DNA of 64,000 nt from Pythium myriotylum (Eukaryota > Oomycota > Peronosporomycetes > Pythiales > Pythiaceae): NCBI GenBank assembly GCA_023091665.1, contig JALJCQ010000008.1:868001-932000 (forward strand), read 5' to 3'. The notes beneath the pieces are model-generated. The model was given only the letters and a program-made list of their open reading frames with translations, had not been told where the DNA came from and made no database searches. Below, in pieces: positions 33,330-42,759 of the stretch. Position 1 is the stretch's first letter. The number at the start of each line of letters is the position of its first letter. Both the position numbers and the translations under genes were made by a program.

Positions 33330-34571
33330 ATGCAGATCTCCTCGCGGCCGCGCGGCGCCTCGCTGCCGCTCGCGTTCGACGCCGCCGACGTGCTCGTCGC
33401 CGTCAACGCCAAGCCGCCGGCGCCCTTCCCGCGACGAGGCTCCACCAGCAACTGCTCCTCGCGACACATGCGCCGCCGCCGCCATCCGCACCAGAGCACG
33501 ACCGTCGCCAACACCTACGCCAACCGCAAGCCCGCCACCGCCACCGCCGCCACCGACGACGACGGCGACTCGCCCGTCGGCGTCACCGAGCCAGTCTTCT
33601 TCGTCGAGGACGACAACGTCGCGCTGCTCTCCGAGAGCCTGCGCGCCACGACCACGAATGCCAGCGACCGCGGCGCGCGACGGCCCTACGGCACGCCCAA
33701 CCGCCCGCACCGGTCCGCGTCCATGCCCCTGCAGCGCGTCGACCGACAGATCCACGCCAAGACGGCGCGCCGCCACACAGACATGCCGCCGCCGGGCGAA
33801 AAAATGAAGCGCCGCAAGAATGTCGCGTTTAAAAACGTCCACGAGCCGGAGATCATGCCGGACACGCGACCGCCCGTGCAGAGCTACGACGAGCTGCTCT
33901 TCAACGTCGCCGGCCTCTACCACACGCTCTCGTATCTCCACGAGCCCGACTACCTCGACGACGGCAGCACCACCGACTCGAGCTCGTCGGACTCGAGCGA
34001 TCCGATGCCGCCCATGGAGCGCTCCATGCAGCTCATGATCGCCGAATTCCTCTACAGATCGGCAGTGTACCTCGGATACCCACCAGAGAAAGACATTTGG
34101 GTGCCGGGCTTTCGCGAGAACAAAAAGTTCTCGAGCAACGACGTCAAGCGATGGCGCCGACTCGCCCATTTCGACTGGGAGAAGGAAGAGCGCGAGTTCG
34201 CTCAGCTCACGGCCGCGCCGCCCACCCGATCGCGAGCTTCCTCCCGTGCCCCGGCTCGAATCTCCTCGCGAGCCTCGCACCGGACGTCGTCGACGCTCGG
34301 TCTTCGTGCGACCGTGTCCAGCTGGCTCAGCTTTGGGCGGTCGAGCAGCCGCGACAACTCGCCGGTGAACAGTGCTGCTGTCGCGATCCCCATCAAATAC
34401 ACGTCGGCAGAGAAGCCACTGCCGCCACTCATGCTGGATCCTCCGCTCGTGTCCTCGACGGCGGACCTTACCAAGCTCGTGGAGGTCGTCAACTATTGCA
34501 TTTCCTACGGAGGCTTCCGCTTCACGGAGCGACAGATCCGTAAGCTCTGCAACGTGCCAATCCGCAAATGA
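33330..34571 (+). CDS. Protein of an unrecognised family, paralogue A of a tail-to-tail pair
   Basis: 413 residues, single exon. The first 160 residues are basic and low in complexity. A C-terminal region shares an ordered set of motifs with the converging neighbour: KNVAF (about 165), SYDELLFNV (about 185), EFLYRS (about 237), DVKRWRRLAHFDWEKEE (about 273), and after a Ser/Arg-rich spacer KLVEVVNYCISYGG..FT (about 383). The equivalent set in the neighbour is KHIRF, SYDDILVRV, EFLERS, EIRFWRRLVRHDWASEE and KLCEVVNYCLNTGD..FT. I do not recognise the domain. An antisense frame of 556 codons covers this gene, but it has no matching features. The shared motifs show that the plus-strand reading is real. 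Confidence 0.75.
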   Translation: MQISSRPRGASLPLAFDAADVLVAVNAKPPAPFPRRGSTSNCSSRHMRRRRHPHQSTTVANTYANRKPATATAATDDDGDSPVGVTEPVFFVEDDNVALLSESLRATTTNASDRGARRPYGTPNRPHRSASMPLQRVDRQIHAKTARRHTDMPPPGEKMKRRKNVAFKNVHEPEIMPDTRPPVQSYDELLFNVAGLYHTLSYLHEPDYLDDGSTTDSSSSDSSDPMPPMERSMQLMIAEFLYRSAVYLGYPPEKDIWVPGFRENKKFSSNDVKRWRRLAHFDWEKEEREFAQLTAAPPTRSRASSRAPARISSRASHRTSSTLGLRATVSSWLSFGRSSSRDNSPVNSAAVAIPIKYTSAEKPLPPLMLDPPLVSSTADLTKLVEVVNYCISYGGFRFTERQIRKLCNVPIRK

Positions 34572-34888
34572 TCGCCGCTTCTCAACCGGAAAGAAGCGAT
34601 AGTGGGCTGTGTAGTGATCAAAACTTTCGTTATTTAATATAAGTCGACGCGCGCCGTGAGGCGACCGCGGTCGTTGTTGTTCTACTGTACTTGAATCGTC
34701 TTTCAGTTTGGTCGACCACCACTTCGCGCACTCCATCCAGCGCCGCTGTGGTCCGACCATCTCAGAGCGCCGACCAGCCTCAAGGGGCGACTGCCACCAC
34801 GTCCTTCACTCGAACGTGCTGCTTATACCGACGTCAGCCCGTTGTGGCTGTCTCGCTTGGCTTACATGAACATGTGTAATGCACGCAC
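34572..34888. other. Convergent 3' flank between the two paralogues
   Basis: 317 bp with both stop codons facing it. No gene or structure recognised. Confidence 0.5.
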
Positions 34889-36661
34889 TTAAATCCATCC
34901 GTCTTCCTCAACCAGGAGCTCCAACGTCACCATTTCCTCGACGTCTTCGGCCGTAAAGAGCGAATCACCGGTATTCAGACAATAGTTGACCACTTCACAC
35001 AGCTTGGCGATCTTCGCCATGTCCGGCGCGACTGCAACGTCGTCGTCGTCCGTCTCTTCCTCGGTCACAGACGAGCTCGAGTGGCTACGCGCAGACGGTC
35101 CGGTCGAAACATCCTTTCCAGTCAGCGGCGGCTCGATCGACTCCTCCGACGCCCAGTCGTGACGCACGAGACGGCGCCAGAACCGGATCTCCTCGTTTGA
35201 GATAGATACTTTCTGCCCACGCTTGGTTGTTGTGCCTCGCAGGAACGACATAGAGCGCTCGAGAAATTCCTGCACTTTGACAGCCGTGCGGCGCTGGTCA
35301 TGAGACTCAAACTGACAGACTCGGACGAGAATGTCGTCATAGCTCTCCAAGGCAGTGTAGCTACCCTCGGCTGGCGTGTACGCGACCTTGTAGTTGAACC
35401 GAATGTGCTTGTCCCCAAACACGTTTCTCTCATCGGGAAGAGGGCTGGAAGGGATGCGGTATTCATCGTCCCCGTTGTCCCCCTTACGCAGTTGCTTCGT
35501 CGCCGACGAACGAGAGATGCTGGTGCGGTCCTTCTCCAAATCCAAGTCGACACTGTTGCGGCCGTAGAGGCGGGCCTGGATGGGCAGCTTGCGCCAAATC
35601 TTGGAGATCAGGTGCGTCGACTGTTGTGGCTCCATGAAGTCCATACTCACGGAGCGGCGGCTAAAGCCACGAGTGCGAGGCTGGGAGTCCTCGAACGCGT
35701 CGTTGTCTTCGTCCGAGTCGGAATCCCACGATGAGGACGCCGTCCGCGAGGCTCCCGGACGGGGTTTCACGATCGTTGCCACATCATCGACAATCATGGT
35801 TGAAGCACGATCGGCCGTGCGAGTCTTCTCCTGCTTGCGCTGTGTGAAAGAGTAGGAGTTCGACGAGGACGTCGATGTAGAGGGGCGCGCAGCAGTCGAT
35901 GCAGCTCGAGTTCGTGCCGAGTTCTCCCGGGTTAGCTTGCTCTCCCGAACAGTTGCAGCTGTGCTACTGCGTGTGCGAGTCGTCGGGGTAGACGACGGCG
36001 GTGGGGAGGGCTTCACTGGAGGCTGAGAAGATTGCATCTGTTTCTGGCTACCCCCCGAACCACCTCGGGTGTTGTCGAAGTTCGTCACTTCGTGCTCGAG
36101 AATTCGACCACTGATGCTACGCCGCTGATGCAGAGACGGGGGAGGGTTCGAAGTTGCGCCATTGTGGCTGAGGGATCGAGTGAGTCCCGGGGGCTGCATT
36201 GTGCTTGAGGTGGCCGCGAGAGAGTTCGAACGGCCGTGCACTTCGGCGCGGGAGGATCCAGCACGGGGCGTGGCGGCGGTCGCTCCATATGCCGCCACTT
36301 TCTCCGCATCCTTCTGGGCCTGTTTGGCGTTCTTCTTCTCGCGGTGCTTTTCCTTCCACGTGGAGAACGAGAACGAGGACCGGCGCTCTTTCTTCGACTT
36401 GCCCTCATTAAACATCTCGTCCGCAGCGGCGGCGGCCGCGGCCGACAGGTCTGCGTCTCCATAGCCCTTGGCACTGAGGCTGGAGGTGCGGTGGCCTTCC
36501 GTGCCCGTTGTCGAGTTCGTGTTCGAGATCGAGAAGGAGGCGAGCGCGCCGCTGAGAGAGAAGGACCCGCTGCTCGAGCGCCGCCCGGCCGAGCTGCCGA
36601 TGGAGGGCGACTTGAGGATCTTCTTGAAGCCCGTGTAGATGTCCTTGGCCTTGTCACTCAT
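34889..36661 (-). CDS. Protein of an unrecognised family, paralogue B of a tail-to-tail pair
   Basis: 590 residues, single exon, ATG 36661 (MSDKAKDIYTGFKKIL). Residues 1-330 are Ser/Thr-rich and disordered, with a basic lysine-rich helix near KSKKERRSSFSF..KEKHREKK. The C-terminal 200 residues carry the conserved motif set shared with paralogue A. The spacing between motifs is similar, apart from an acidic insert (EEETDDDD) in place of A's Ser/Arg-rich spacer. The end (VTLELLVEEDGWI) extends past A. Function unknown; the disordered basic N-terminus and compact C-terminal module suggest an adaptor. Codon and GC use match neighbouring genes, giving no sign of recent transfer. Confidence 0.8.
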   Translation of the reverse strand: MSDKAKDIYTGFKKILKSPSIGSSAGRRSSSGSFSLSGALASFSISNTNSTTGTEGHRTSSLSAKGYGDADLSAAAAAAADEMFNEGKSKKERRSSFSFSTWKEKHREKKNAKQAQKDAEKVAAYGATAATPRAGSSRAEVHGRSNSLAATSSTMQPPGLTRSLSHNGATSNPPPSLHQRRSISGRILEHEVTNFDNTRGGSGGSQKQMQSSQPPVKPSPPPSSTPTTRTRSSTAATVRESKLTRENSARTRAASTAARPSTSTSSSNSYSFTQRKQEKTRTADRASTMIVDDVATIVKPRPGASRTASSSWDSDSDEDNDAFEDSQPRTRGFSRRSVSMDFMEPQQSTHLISKIWRKLPIQARLYGRNSVDLDLEKDRTSISRSSATKQLRKGDNGDDEYRIPSSPLPDERNVFGDKHIRFNYKVAYTPAEGSYTALESYDDILVRVCQFESHDQRRTAVKVQEFLERSMSFLRGTTTKRGQKVSISNEEIRFWRRLVRHDWASEESIEPPLTGKDVSTGPSARSHSSSSVTEEETDDDDVAVAPDMAKIAKLCEVVNYCLNTGDSLFTAEDVEEMVTLELLVEEDGWI

Positions 36662-37997
36662 ACTTGCGGTCTCTCAATCGGATCGGCCAAGGGGGGTGGT
36701 CACGTGGGACCTCTGGACACAGAGAGTCAGCGTTTCTTCTGTCCTTCGAGGGGGGGCGTCTGGGTTTCCCGTGGCGTCGCAGAAGTCCGAGTCCTCTCTG
36801 TCTCGCTGGTTTCGTACTCGGGCTCAGTCGGTCGATCGAGTGGGAAAATGAAAGGCGCGCTTCAACCTGCGCGGGCGGACGCAGCGAGAGGAGGGCGGCG
36901 CGGGAGGGGGGAAGTGGAATGGCTGGCCGAGGCCCATGAGCTGAGCTCTTCACTCATCACGGGAAGCGAAGCGAGGGGGAGAATCCAGTGGGTACATAAC
37001 CGCAACGTAACCTCGGCGGACCCATTTGACAGGCGATTTGCGAGCGGGGATTGGCTCGATCCACACCTTCTTCTGACACGGTTACGCGGGAAGTAACCGT
37101 AACATGGCTCCCTTTCTCCGAGAGTGGGACGTTGCAGACACCCCGCAGCTGGCCTTCCTCTCAACCACCGACCTCCCCCTCGATACATAGATGAGCTTGA
37201 CGCCTCGGTAGATAACCATCTAGCTACCAGGAAGTCACGCCCGACGGCTCACATGGCTTCGCTCGCCCGACAAGGGATGGCGAAAATGAAAGCCACGCGA
37301 TCGGTTACGGTTACGCGGCCGTCGCGAATCGTGACGTCCGGACCAACATCACGAGATTCCGAGTTGAGCCAGGAACTCATCAGTACAGAAGGGCGGGAGA
37401 GACGACCTTCGGACGCCACCAGAGTGTCGTGGCGACGAAGCCCCTGACGTTGAAGTTCCCAAGCAGATCCCAACCAACAGACTCCAGGCGAATCACCGAC
37501 GCAGTGAGCGCGTGCTTCACGAGATGGCAGGCGTGCGAGTTGGAACGCGTGGAGTTTCTCGTTGGCGTGAGCCACAACACAGGATCCAACACGTGACAAC
37601 TCCGGATCCAACACACTACGACTCATGCTGGTGAGGAAGTGATGACAGTGTTCTCGTCGGCAACTCTAAGGTCTCGTGAGTGAGTGAGGAGTCTGGGCCG
37701 TATGACGAGGATTGTCGGTCTGTAGCTGTCCCAAAGATGCGGGCTCCTTCCGCGTGCGTGGAGAAAAATGACCCAGTTTATTTAACCTGTATATATTCCA
37801 GGCCAATCTCATCCACCCGCCTTTTGCTGGACAAGCTCAAGCACGCCCACACGCAGACGAAACGGTTTCCCCACGACTCGCCCGACGCCACGCAGAAATC
37901 ACGCACAGGAAGCTGGATCAACTACGCGGTGGACGAATCGCGCGTCGCAGTGCTATAACGCGCTCATTTGGAGGAGACGACAAACGGAGCCGGCCAC
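36662..37997. other. Long intergenic region upstream of paralogue B, with repeated CGGTTACG elements
   Basis: About 1.34 kb without a supportable gene. It contains a 7-bp-arm inverted repeat at 37079-37099 (CGGTTAC, spacer, GTAACCG) and an 11-bp direct repeat CGGTTACGCGG at 37079-37089 and 37308-37318, the second preceded by an extra CGGTTA. Open frames on both strands lack protein features. Confidence 0.5.
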
Positions 37998-38385
37998 TTA
38001 AGCACGCTTCGGGCGGAATCGCGGAGCCGGAGGCGCACGGCTGCGACGGGTCTCGACCGAACGACCACGCACGATACGCTGGTGGATCGCGGCTTCAATG
38101 CTGTAGTAGTTCTTGATGTAGATCTTCGGGAGAGCGTACGACTCGTAGACCGAGGCCTCCTTGAGATCACGGATCGCCGACTGGTCGACGATGTTGCTGT
38201 TCAGGGCATCAAGTCAATAACGGGAGTCCATGGCGCCGCCGCACGTCGCCGCCCACGCACCGCACAACGAAGCGCTTGATGGCCTTATCCTTCGGGATGA
38301 GCTTGGCCGTGGAGACGCAGCACACGCGCTTGACGTGGCCACGTCCCTTCTTGTTACGTCCGTGGTTGCGGCGCTTGACAGTCAT
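37998..38385 (-). CDS. RPS26: 40S ribosomal protein eS26 lacking the usual zinc-site cysteines
   Basis: Exons 38261-38385 and 37998-38196 with a 64-bp intron (GTGCGT..AACAG); 107 residues. The family is clear from [50 protein letters not shown] and the C-terminal PPAPRFRP. eS26 sits at the mRNA exit channel and contacts the 3' end of 18S rRNA. In human, yeast and plant eS26 a C-x2-C pair and a later C-x2-C pair bind zinc. Here the first segment reads [13 protein letters not shown] and the second [11 protein letters not shown], so three of the four positions are not Cys. A TGCCCCAATTT element is 25-38 bp upstream of the ATG. Confidence 0.94.
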
Positions 38386-39015
38386 GTTTTCTCCGTTGAC
38401 TTTTTCTCCAAATTGGGGCAGTGGTCTCCTGTGGGTAGCTCTCTGCCCTTGGCCAGCGCCTCGCGGCCACCAACTTTTGTGGGGACTGGACCGACCAATC
38501 ACAGCCGAGGCAGTTCCAGAAGACACCGATTGGATGAAATGGAGAATCGAGCAAAGCTGCTAGAGGCACTCGCGCGAGGGAGTGACCGAGGCCACGCATG
38601 AAGGCTCGGAGCTGCCATGGTTCTCTCCATGCACCTTGGTGATGTTCTCAATGTTGGGAAGCTTGTTCTCCTGACACGGTTCGTAAACTACATGGAATAC
38701 TGATTCGAATATCCTCGGTGTGTGTCTTTTAGGTGGTTGAACAGGAGAATGCAAGTGGCACTGCGAATACCGTACTCTGCAAGCTTAGCGTCCGACTCGA
38801 AGCTTTGACCGTTTGAACGAGCCATCGATTGATACTTCTGAACTTCCATCGCACAGGAATCTGGATCGCACAAATCACACTACTCAACGCCAAGGAAACA
38901 TCGCGCAAGTCTAGAAATCGTGTCGTCAATATATTCACTCGAACAGCAGTGTTGGCTGGTCGTAGTCTTGTGCATCATTCTTCCGTACACCACAAACTGC
39001 GCGAAGGGGACGCAT
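38386..39015. other. Intergenic region between eS26 and hinge-protein genes
   Basis: About 630 bp, both genes on the minus strand. It has the eS26 promoter at the left and a second strong INR-like match at 38536-38552. The rest has only short open frames; none convincing. Confidence 0.45.
38410..38423 (-). promoter_or_regulatory. INR/FPR-like element of the eS26 gene
   Basis: CACTGCCCCAATTT on the minus strand; the CAWTTT half (FPR part) is perfect. It lies 25-38 bp before the ATG. Confidence 0.35.
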
Positions 39016-39417
39016 CTACTTCAAGTGCTTCATGATCTGAGGCACAGACTGTAGCATTGAATTCAAAAAGAAACGCATCAGAGCTCCCATTAACACAAGA
39101 CGATCACTCGGGATATAGCTTACGCATTTGTCGATGCAGTGAAGGAAATCGAAGTACTGGCCATCGCAAGCGCCCACACCCTTGGCCTTGATACGGCCGA
39201 CGCACGCCTGGTACTTCTCGAAGTAGGCCGCGCATTTCGGCTCGCAAGCCTTGCGGATCTCCGGCATCACGTCAACTGGTTCCTCGCCCGCCTGAAACCA
39301 ACCGACAACATGATTAGAACAAATAATGTTGCTTTACACGGTGGGGGGTATACACTGCCAACGTCATCGAGTACGCTTCGCGGTCTAGACCCCCCGCACA
39401 CTCCATCAACTCACCAT
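39016..39417 (-). CDS. UQCRH: Cytochrome bc1 (complex III) hinge protein QCR6/UQCRH
   Basis: Exons 39415-39417 (ATG only), 39124-39291 and 39016-39048, introns 123 and 75 bp; 67 residues. The N-terminus AGEEPVDVMPEIRKAC and the core ACEPKCAAYFEKYQACVGR, then ACDGQYFDFLHCIDKC and a basic end IMKHLK, match plant and animal hinge proteins, including the cysteine pairs that form disulfides in the intermembrane space. The subunit helps cytochrome c1 interact with cytochrome c. The animal type has an acidic N-terminus; here it is short, as in plants. Both junctions are phase 0 with consensus GTGAGT and GTAAGC donors. The gene is head to head with the complex I gene NDUFV2. Confidence 0.9.
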
Positions 39418-39867
39418 TGTTTATCCGATATTCGTGCAACTGATCCTCACGCGGAAAATGGACGGCTGAACAGAGCAATACCCTCGGAAATACCGGTACT
39501 GACCGGTAGGGGCCGCTGAAGTAACTCTACAGCGCAGAGACATGCACCTCCCAACAATGGGGGAACGTTGGGAATGAAGCTAAAATGCTTGGGCAGAGTT
39601 CAACCATGTCAAAGCGCACTAGAGAGCTTTCGGGTCGGCGTTGCCTGGGCGTGGTGAAGCCCCCGTCTCGCAGCCACGGCAGTGGCCCATGGTGACGATT
39701 CTGGGCCCCACGGCCCACACTGAAGTGGCGCAAAACTATTTTACGTAAATACTGTTAAATCCGCCTCTGTAATTACGTGTTTTGGTGGTGGGTTTGCCGC
39801 TTTGCGGTCGGCATGTGCGGCTGCCAAGATTGTGGACTGGAACAAGCAGGAAGTCCCCACCCTCACT
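39418..39867. other. Divergent promoter region of two respiratory-chain genes
   Basis: 450 bp between the hinge-protein and NDUFV2 start codons; a candidate bidirectional promoter. No clear shared motif seen by eye. Confidence 0.45.
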
Positions 39868-40798
39868 ATGCTGGCCCGTAGTGTGCGCTCGCTGGCGGCG
39901 TCCGCGACGAAGAGCTCCACGCGCGCGTTCCGCTCGTCCGCCGCCGTGCAGAGCGGCAGCTTCGTGCAGGTGCGATCCTTGCGACGAGAGCCGCGGGGGC
40001 GTCGTACTGACACCATGAACTGACTGCACCACCAGCACCGCGACACGGAGGACAACAACAACGACACAGCCTTCGACTTCACGCCTGAGAACTACGAGCG
40101 CGTCCATGCGATCCTCGACCGTTACCCGGAGAACTACAAGGCGTCGGCGATCATTCCGCTGCTCGACCTCGCCCAGCGCCAGCACGGCGGCTGGCTCCCG
40201 CTTGCCGCGATGAACAAGGTTGCCCGTATCGTGGATGCCAAGCCCATCCAGGTCTACGAGGTCGCCACGTTCTACACCATGTTCAACCGTGAGAAGGTCG
40301 GCAAGTACTTCATTCAGCTCTGCGGCACGACTCCGTGCATGATCTGCGGATCGGAAGAAATCAAGAAGACGATCGAAGATAACCTTGGCATCAAGGAGGG
40401 TGGTGAGTGGCTCGTGCCGGCATTTCTCTGGTTGATGGAGTGGCTGATGATTGCTCCATACAGAAACTACCGCTGATGGCAAGTTCACGCTGCGTGAGGT
40501 CGAGTGCCTTGGTGCGTGCGCCAATGCCCCTATGGTGCAGATCAACGATGACTTCTACGAGAACCTGACTCCGAAGACCACGGTGGAACTTCTCGAGGCC
40601 TGTAAGAAGGATGCACCGCCACCGATGAACAAGTGGGGCTCCTTGCCGATGAACGGCCAGCTGTCGTGCGAAGGCCCCCAGGGCAAGACTTCGCTCAAGT
40701 GGGAGAAGCACCCTCCGGCCGGATTCCGAATGCGCCCAGACAGTGAGTTGCAGCCGAAGGTGGACCCTGCCAAGATCAAGGAGGAGATGCTGTACTAA
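39868..40798 (+). CDS. NDUFV2: NADH dehydrogenase (complex I) 24-kDa subunit NDUFV2
   Basis: Exons 39868-39969, 40036-40402 and 40464-40798 (introns 66 and 61 bp); 267 residues, the usual length. The first about 34 residues are an Arg/Ser/Ala mitochondrial presequence, and the first intron falls just after it. The thioredoxin-like 2Fe-2S domain has [22 protein letters not shown] helices, [11 protein letters not shown], then the four cluster cysteines in [13 protein letters not shown] and [11 protein letters not shown], with spacing as in bovine 24-kDa/E. coli NuoE. The C-terminal tail ([17 protein letters not shown]) is basic and typical of mitochondrial members. It works in the matrix arm next to NDUFV1 at the NADH site. 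Confidence 0.96.
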
Positions 40799-40970
40799 AC
40801 GCCACAGAGCAATAGAGCGATCGCTGTGTCTCTCTCGTGTGGACTTCTCCTTGTTCTATCCACCAACGTAACTCAATAAAGTAACTTCTCCCCAAGGCCA
40901 GCGTCTGTTCAAAACTGGGGTGCTAGCAAGCCTCATACGCATATATTCTAGTGTCCACCGGTCATACTAG

Positions 40971-41671
40971 TTAGCTTCCGAATATCAACGAGCGACAAAA
41001 CATGAGCGACGAAGCAGTGGCCCAGCCAGAGATGTGTCCAACTAAAAGTCCAATACACGTCACTGCAGTGTAGTCGGACACAGTAACTATCTCTTGTGGT
41101 TTTCGCTGAGAAGCCGATGGGTCATCCAGGATACTGATGTTCTTGCTACCGAGACGACGGCAAAAGTGGATGCCAGCGATACCAACAACCGCAAACTCAA
41201 TCGTCAACGTGGACCTCAGACTCCCGATCCACCCAAACGAGTGAGCACTGGATGCAGTGAATCCCGTCACCAGTGACAGGAGCAATGGCGCGAGTTTCGC
41301 GAGCGACTCCCCAACATGTGGTCGCAAGGAATGGCCATAGAAGTCGTATAACTTGCGCTTCTCTTCATCCGCGAGAACTTCGTACGCTGCACAATCCACA
41401 GTTCTCGGTGTGAGCAGCTTCATTGCCGGGTCGATCAAGCCGAGGCTAACCTTGCTTGATGGCCTGGAAATCCTCAGGCGCAGCGTCTGGATTCTTATCC
41501 GGGTGGTATTTGAGCGCCATCGACCGGTATGCCTTCACAATTGCGGCCGTGCTACGCAAATCGTCATCAGCGTCGACGTAGGGTCTCACGTCGGCATTCG
41601 TCAACTTACCTGGCGTCTCGATCTACTTCCAACACAGAGTAGTAGCACGAGGATGGCTGGAACCGCGCCAT
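40971..41671 (-). CDS. Membrane-associated type III J-protein (DnaJ domain)
   Basis: Exons 41610-41671, 41451-41551 and 40971-41386 (introns 58 and 64 bp); 192 residues. Residues about 8-75 are a J-domain: CYYSVLEVDRDAS, the helix IVKAYRSMALKYHPDKNPDA with the essential HPD, and QAYEVLADEEKRKLYD. There is no Gly/Phe-rich or zinc-finger region (type III). The remaining 110 residues hold three hydrophobic stretches (LAPLLLSLVTGFTASSAHSF, LTIEFAVVGIAGIHF, AVTCIGLLVGHISGW), so it probably docks an Hsp70 at a membrane, most simply ER or mitochondrial. Which organelle cannot be told. It diverges from the Qa-SNARE gene (317 bp between starts). Confidence 0.9.
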
Positions 41672-41988
41672 GGGATCTGGCGGCGTCCAATATTTACACT
41701 CCCACGCCTCCTCGTCGCGTCGGTCCCGCTGCTCCCTGTCCCTAGGCACTCCCTTGTTCACAAGTTCCCTTCAAGCATGCCAGTTCACGTCACATGAGCA
41801 TCGTCGTTGCGTTTCTGTGGTGTGGTCCACAGTGGTTTTTTAGAAATGTTTCAGCCAATCGTGTGCCATATAATACTGACTCAGTCCGTCTGATTGGCTA
41901 GTACGGATATTTCCGTTTCGACCATCACTCTCCCCTCCCATTTTCCCCGGTCGGAAAGCAGACGCGAACGGAAGAGAGGGAGAAGAGT
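41672..41988. other. Divergent promoter region (J-protein / Qa-SNARE)
   Basis: 317 bp. A CCAAT-type ATTGGCT lies near 41893, and CCATCACTCTCCC near 41921 resembles an initiator for the SNARE gene. Confidence 0.4.
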
Positions 41989-42759
41989 ATGAGCTTCGCC
42001 GACTTTGCCGCGGGCGGCGGCGCCAAGGGATCCATGGGCATGGCCACCGCCATCGGGCAGCGCAACAGCACTAGCGTTATCGCGGGAGGCGCGACGAAGC
42101 CGAACAAGCACGTCGAGTCCGCGTCGCTCAAGCTCGAGACCTTCCAGCGGCAGGTGCTGGCCATTAAGCGCGCAGCCTCAACACCCACGGCTGGTAACTC
42201 GCTCGTGCGCAAGGGCTCGGGCAGTACCCATGCGGTCGATGACGATCTCCATGACCGGATACGGTTCGCGTGTCTGCTTCAGCAGGAGATCGCCAAGGCG
42301 CTCACGCTCATCCCACAAGATGCAACCAACTCGCTCATCAAGCGAAAGCTCTGTAAAGACTTCGAAGCCATCTCGACACAACTAGAGACAGCTGTGGTGA
42401 AAATTTCTGCGCGGGAGCAAGCCATGCAAGAAGCGCTGATGGAGCAGCAGAAGGCATCTCACCAGGGCAGGATTGTCGCCGAGCACGAAGGCCAGATTGT
42501 CGAATTCGAAGAACTTGAGAACGAGATCGCCCACAACGAAGCGCTGATTGAAGAGCGCGAAAAAGATATCGAGAAAATTCACAAAAGCGTCGCGCAAGTG
42601 CACGAGATCTTTCGTGACCTCGCGACGATTGTGCAGGAACAGCAGACGGCCATTGACGACATCGAGACCCACATTCACGAGTCACTCGAGCAGACACAAC
42701 AAGGCCTTTCAGAAGTCAAGAAAGCCTCCGAAATGCAGCGCACGTGTGTGATTCAATAG
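41989..42759 (+). CDS. Qa-SNARE (syntaxin 7/12-like) ending in a CaaX box instead of a membrane anchor
   Basis: 256 residues, single exon. The N-terminal half has an Habc-like three-helix pattern (FQRQVLAIKRAASTP.., FACLLQQEIAKALTLI, KLCKDFEAISTQLETAVVKI) as in endosomal syntaxins. The SNARE motif (about 188-250) contains IFRDLATIVQEQQTAIDDIE with the zero-layer Gln near 218 and the Qa-typical F.DLA context. The protein then stops at KASEMQRTCVIQ. No hydrophobic segment follows the motif, and none of the three frames after the stop encodes one. CVIQ fits the CaaX prenylation consensus, with Gln favouring farnesylation. This end resembles the strategy of the R-SNARE Ykt6, not of a normal syntaxin. 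The SNARE call is strong; prenylation is an inference. Confidence 0.85.
   Translation: MSFADFAAGGGAKGSMGMATAIGQRNSTSVIAGGATKPNKHVESASLKLETFQRQVLAIKRAASTPTAGNSLVRKGSGSTHAVDDDLHDRIRFACLLQQEIAKALTLIPQDATNSLIKRKLCKDFEAISTQLETAVVKISAREQAMQEALMEQQKASHQGRIVAEHEGQIVEFEELENEIAHNEALIEEREKDIEKIHKSVAQVHEIFRDLATIVQEQQTAIDDIETHIHESLEQTQQGLSEVKKASEMQRTCVIQ

Noticed and set aside
33090..34760. 556-codon minus-strand frame over paralogue A
   Set aside because: Compositional: GC-rich DNA keeps the antisense open. The plus strand has motifs shared with paralogue B; the antisense has none.
37124..37626. Overlapping frames of 107 and 125 codons
   Set aside because: Both strands open in the same gene-poor stretch with no protein-like pattern.
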